Made by a program: the position numbers and the translations under genes. This document shows positions 8,833 to 10,629 of a DNA stretch of 10,629 nt, piece by piece; within the stretch, counting starts at the first letter, position 1; each line of letters begins with the position of its first letter. Where the stretch lies: positions 1-10,629 of the forward strand of contig DASYQD010000064.1 of NCBI GenBank assembly GCA_036005845.1, read 5' to 3'. The stretch is from DASYQD01 sp036005845 (GTDB taxonomy: Bacteria > Acidobacteriota > Thermoanaerobaculia > Multivoradales > JAIOJS01). The notes under the pieces were generated by a model. The model worked only from the letters and a program-made list of their open reading frames with translations. It was not told the origin of the DNA and did no database searches.

Positions 8833-10629
8833 TCAGCCGAGCGCCGGCACCATCAGCCGGCGCGACAGCTCGTCGGCCTCGACCGGAGCACCGAGGTGGT
8901 AGCCCTGCGCGAGGTCGCAACCCAGCGTGCGCAGCGCCGCCGCTTGCTCGGCGGTCTCCACTCCCTCGGCCACCACCAGCAGTCCCACTGCCCTGCCCAG
9001 CTCGACGATGGCGCCGGCGAGCGAGCTGCCCTGCGGCGCGGCGAGGCCGTGCGCGAAGACGCCGTCGATCTTGAGCACGTCGATCGGCAGGTCGCGCAGC
9101 CGGCCGAGCGACGAGTAGCCGGTGCCGAAGTCGTCGAGCGCGAGCTTGACGCCGACGGCCTTGAGCTCGTGCAAGCGCGCGGCGGCGGCCAGCGGGTCCT
9201 GCGCCAGCACGGTCTCGGTGATCTCGCAGACGAGCAGCTCGGCACGCAGGCCGCTGGCGGCGAGCGCGCCGCGAACCTCGTCGACGATGGCCTGCTCGTG
9301 GAGCTGGCGCACCGAGAGGTTGACGCCGACGTAGAGCGGCCGTCCGCCGTCGCGGTTCCACGCCGCCGCCTGCCGGCAGGCCTCGCCGAGCACCCACTGC
9401 CCCATCGGCTCGATGAGGCCCGAGCTCTCGGCGAGGTCGATGAACTCGGCGGGCGCGATGGTGCCGCGCTCGGGGTGGCGCCAGCGCAGCAGCGCCTCGG
9501 CACCCACCCAGCGGCCGCTCTTCAGCGAAAAGATCGGCTGGTAGACGAGGAAGAGCTCGCCGCGTTCGAGCGCCTGCCGCAGCTCGCTCTCGAGGCCGTG
9601 GCGGCGCAACATCTCCGACTGCATGCCGGGCACGAAGAGCGCCACTCGCCCCTTGCCGGATTCCTTGGCGTGGTAGAGCGCAAGGTCGGCCTGCCGCAGC
9701 ACTTCCTCGTCGTCGAGGTCGGGCGTCGACAGCGCGACGCCGACGCTCGCCGAGAGGCGCACTTCGCGCGCTGCGAGCGCGAACGGCGTGACGGCGGCGC
9801 GCAGCATCGCCTGCGCGGCGCGCTGCGGTCCCTCGTCGCCGCGGATGCCTTCGAGCAGGATGGCGAACTCGTCGCCGCCCAGCCGCGCCGCGGTGTCGGT
9901 GTCGCGCACCAGACCGCCGAGCCGATGTGCCATCTCCACCAGCACCTGGTCGCCGGCCGGGTGGCCGAGCCCGTCGTTGACCGCCTTGAAGTCGTCGAGG
10001 TCGGCGACCAGAACGGCAAAGCGGCTGCCCTCGCGCTGGCTGCGATGGCGAGCGCGGTGCAGGCGATCGCGGAACAGCGCCCGGTTGGCGAGGCCGGTCA
10101 GCGGGTCGTGCAGCGCGCGCTGCATGAGCTCGTCTTCGAGCGCCTTGCGCTCGCGGATGTCGCGCAGGCTGAGCACGACGCCGGCGATCTCGGGCTCGGC
10201 AAGGAGGTTGGTGGCGACCGCCTCCATGGTGATCCAGCCGGTCGCCGAGGCGGTGCGCAGCTCCACCGAGCCCGACACGCCGGACGACAGCGCCGCCTGG
10301 GCGAGGAACAGCCGCAGGCGCAGCCGGTCCTCTGGGTGAACGAGGTCGGCGAGCGGGCGATCGAGCGCGGCGGCGAGCGATGGGCCGAGGATGCGCTCCG
10401 CCGAGGGCGCCAGGTAGCGCAGCGCGCCTTGCGCGTCGACCACCGCGATGAGGTCCGAGGAGCTCTGCACCAGCGTGCGGAAGCGCAGCTCGCTGCGCCG
10501 CTCCACGTACGCGGTCTGCAGGCGCGCGTTGTCGCGCGAGGTGAGCCACTGGTTGAGCAGCGCCAGCGCGGTGAGCGCCGCCGCGCCACCGGCGAGCACG
10601 CGCACCGTGGCGCGGCTGCCGAGGTCGAG
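8833..10629 (-). CDS. Membrane-anchored PAS-GGDEF-EAL c-di-GMP synthase/phosphodiesterase, 5' end outside the window
   Basis: The frame is open to the window edge, so the start is probably upstream, although a GTG at 10605 exists. Residues below are counted from it. A hydrophobic segment (about 3-18) is likely the last membrane helix of a truncated N-terminal part. A PAS domain follows at about 41-155 (LVQSSSDLIAVVDAQGALRY). The GGDEF domain (about 165-325) has an intact GGDEF at 243-247 and an inhibitory site RDTD at 234-237, five residues before it as in product-inhibited cyclases. The EAL domain (about 340-585) has EALLRW at 370-375, GVNLSVRQL, ITETVL, DDFGTGYSSL, LKID, VAEGVE and QGYHLG, so its metal and substrate residues look complete. 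The protein could both make and break c-di-GMP, with the PAS domain and membrane part sensing the signal. It is the upstream partner of the Ser/Thr kinase gene. Confidence 0.9.
   Translation of the reverse strand, partial: LDLGSRATVRVLAGGAAALTALALLNQWLTSRDNARLQTAYVERRSELRFRTLVQSSSDLIAVVDAQGALRYLAPSAERILGPSLAAALDRPLADLVHPEDRLRLRLFLAQAALSSGVSGSVELRTASATGWITMEAVATNLLAEPEIAGVVLSLRDIRERKALEDELMQRALHDPLTGLANRALFRDRLHRARHRSQREGSRFAVLVADLDDFKAVNDGLGHPAGDQVLVEMAHRLGGLVRDTDTAARLGGDEFAILLEGIRGDEGPQRAAQAMLRAAVTPFALAAREVRLSASVGVALSTPDLDDEEVLRQADLALYHAKESGKGRVALFVPGMQSEMLRRHGLESELRQALERGELFLVYQPIFSLKSGRWVGAEALLRWRHPERGTIAPAEFIDLAESSGLIEPMGQWVLGEACRQAAAWNRDGGRPLYVGVNLSVRQLHEQAIVDEVRGALAASGLRAELLVCEITETVLAQDPLAAAARLHELKAVGVKLALDDFGTGYSSLGRLRDLPIDVLKIDGVFAHGLAAPQGSSLAGAIVELGRAVGLLVVAEGVETAEQAAALRTLGCDLAQGYHLGAPVEADELSRRLMVPALG

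Noticed and set aside
8822..10549. Upstream open extension of the kinase frame, which would give a 1562-aa protein
   Set aside because: This part is rich in Arg, Ala and Pro and lies in another frame of the PAS-GGDEF-EAL gene, whose own frame has complete domain motifs. The kinase family N-terminus begins at GTG 8821.

Overview
This is a GC-rich window with dense coding and codons ending mostly in G or C. Proline-threonine linkers in a lipoprotein, a PknB-type kinase fused to a TPR array, and a Thauera-like 4-hydroxybenzoyl-CoA reductase gene pair suggest an uncultivated soil or sediment bacterium. A Desulfobacterota/Binatota-like or Acidobacteria-like lineage would fit, but this is inference from style and no taxonomic marker gene is present. 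I see no rRNA, tRNA, CRISPR array, transposase or integrase.

Left part, plus strand (1-1843): the 3' end of a molybdopterin-binding subunit is followed by a complete FAD-binding subunit of the xanthine dehydrogenase family. The FAD subunit carries the four-cysteine insertion that marks the extra [4Fe-4S] cluster of 4-hydroxybenzoyl-CoA reductase (HcrB). The pair is therefore read as an hcrAB-like aromatic reductase; the small 2Fe-2S subunit is not in the window. A 181-nt gap with a strong hairpin separates the two genes.

Middle part: after an AT-rich stretch and a leader hairpin, a 676-aa lipoprotein with one C-terminal CxxCH haem site is encoded on the plus strand (2048-4078). Convergent to it is a two-gene module on the minus strand (4116-4705), a DUF433-type antitoxin followed by a DUF5615 PIN-like toxin, with stop and start codons overlapping as GTGA. 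Divergent from the module, beyond a 122-nt gap with another hairpin, is an unrecognised multi-pass membrane protein (4837-5829, plus strand).

Right part, minus strand (5861-10629): a signalling operon. It starts with a membrane-anchored PAS-GGDEF-EAL protein whose 5' end lies outside the window. Eleven nucleotides later comes a transmembrane Ser/Thr kinase with an extracytoplasmic FlgO/TolB-N-like domain, TPR repeats and an unusually long activation segment. Both c-di-GMP catalytic sites and the kinase active site look intact, so the operon may link c-di-GMP turnover to Ser/Thr phosphorylation.

The most interesting items are the Hcr-type iron-sulfur loop, the uncharacterised haem lipoprotein with a PT-rich insert inside its body, the kinase activation-loop insertion, and the two-protein signalling operon. 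None amounts to a clearly new system on sequence alone.
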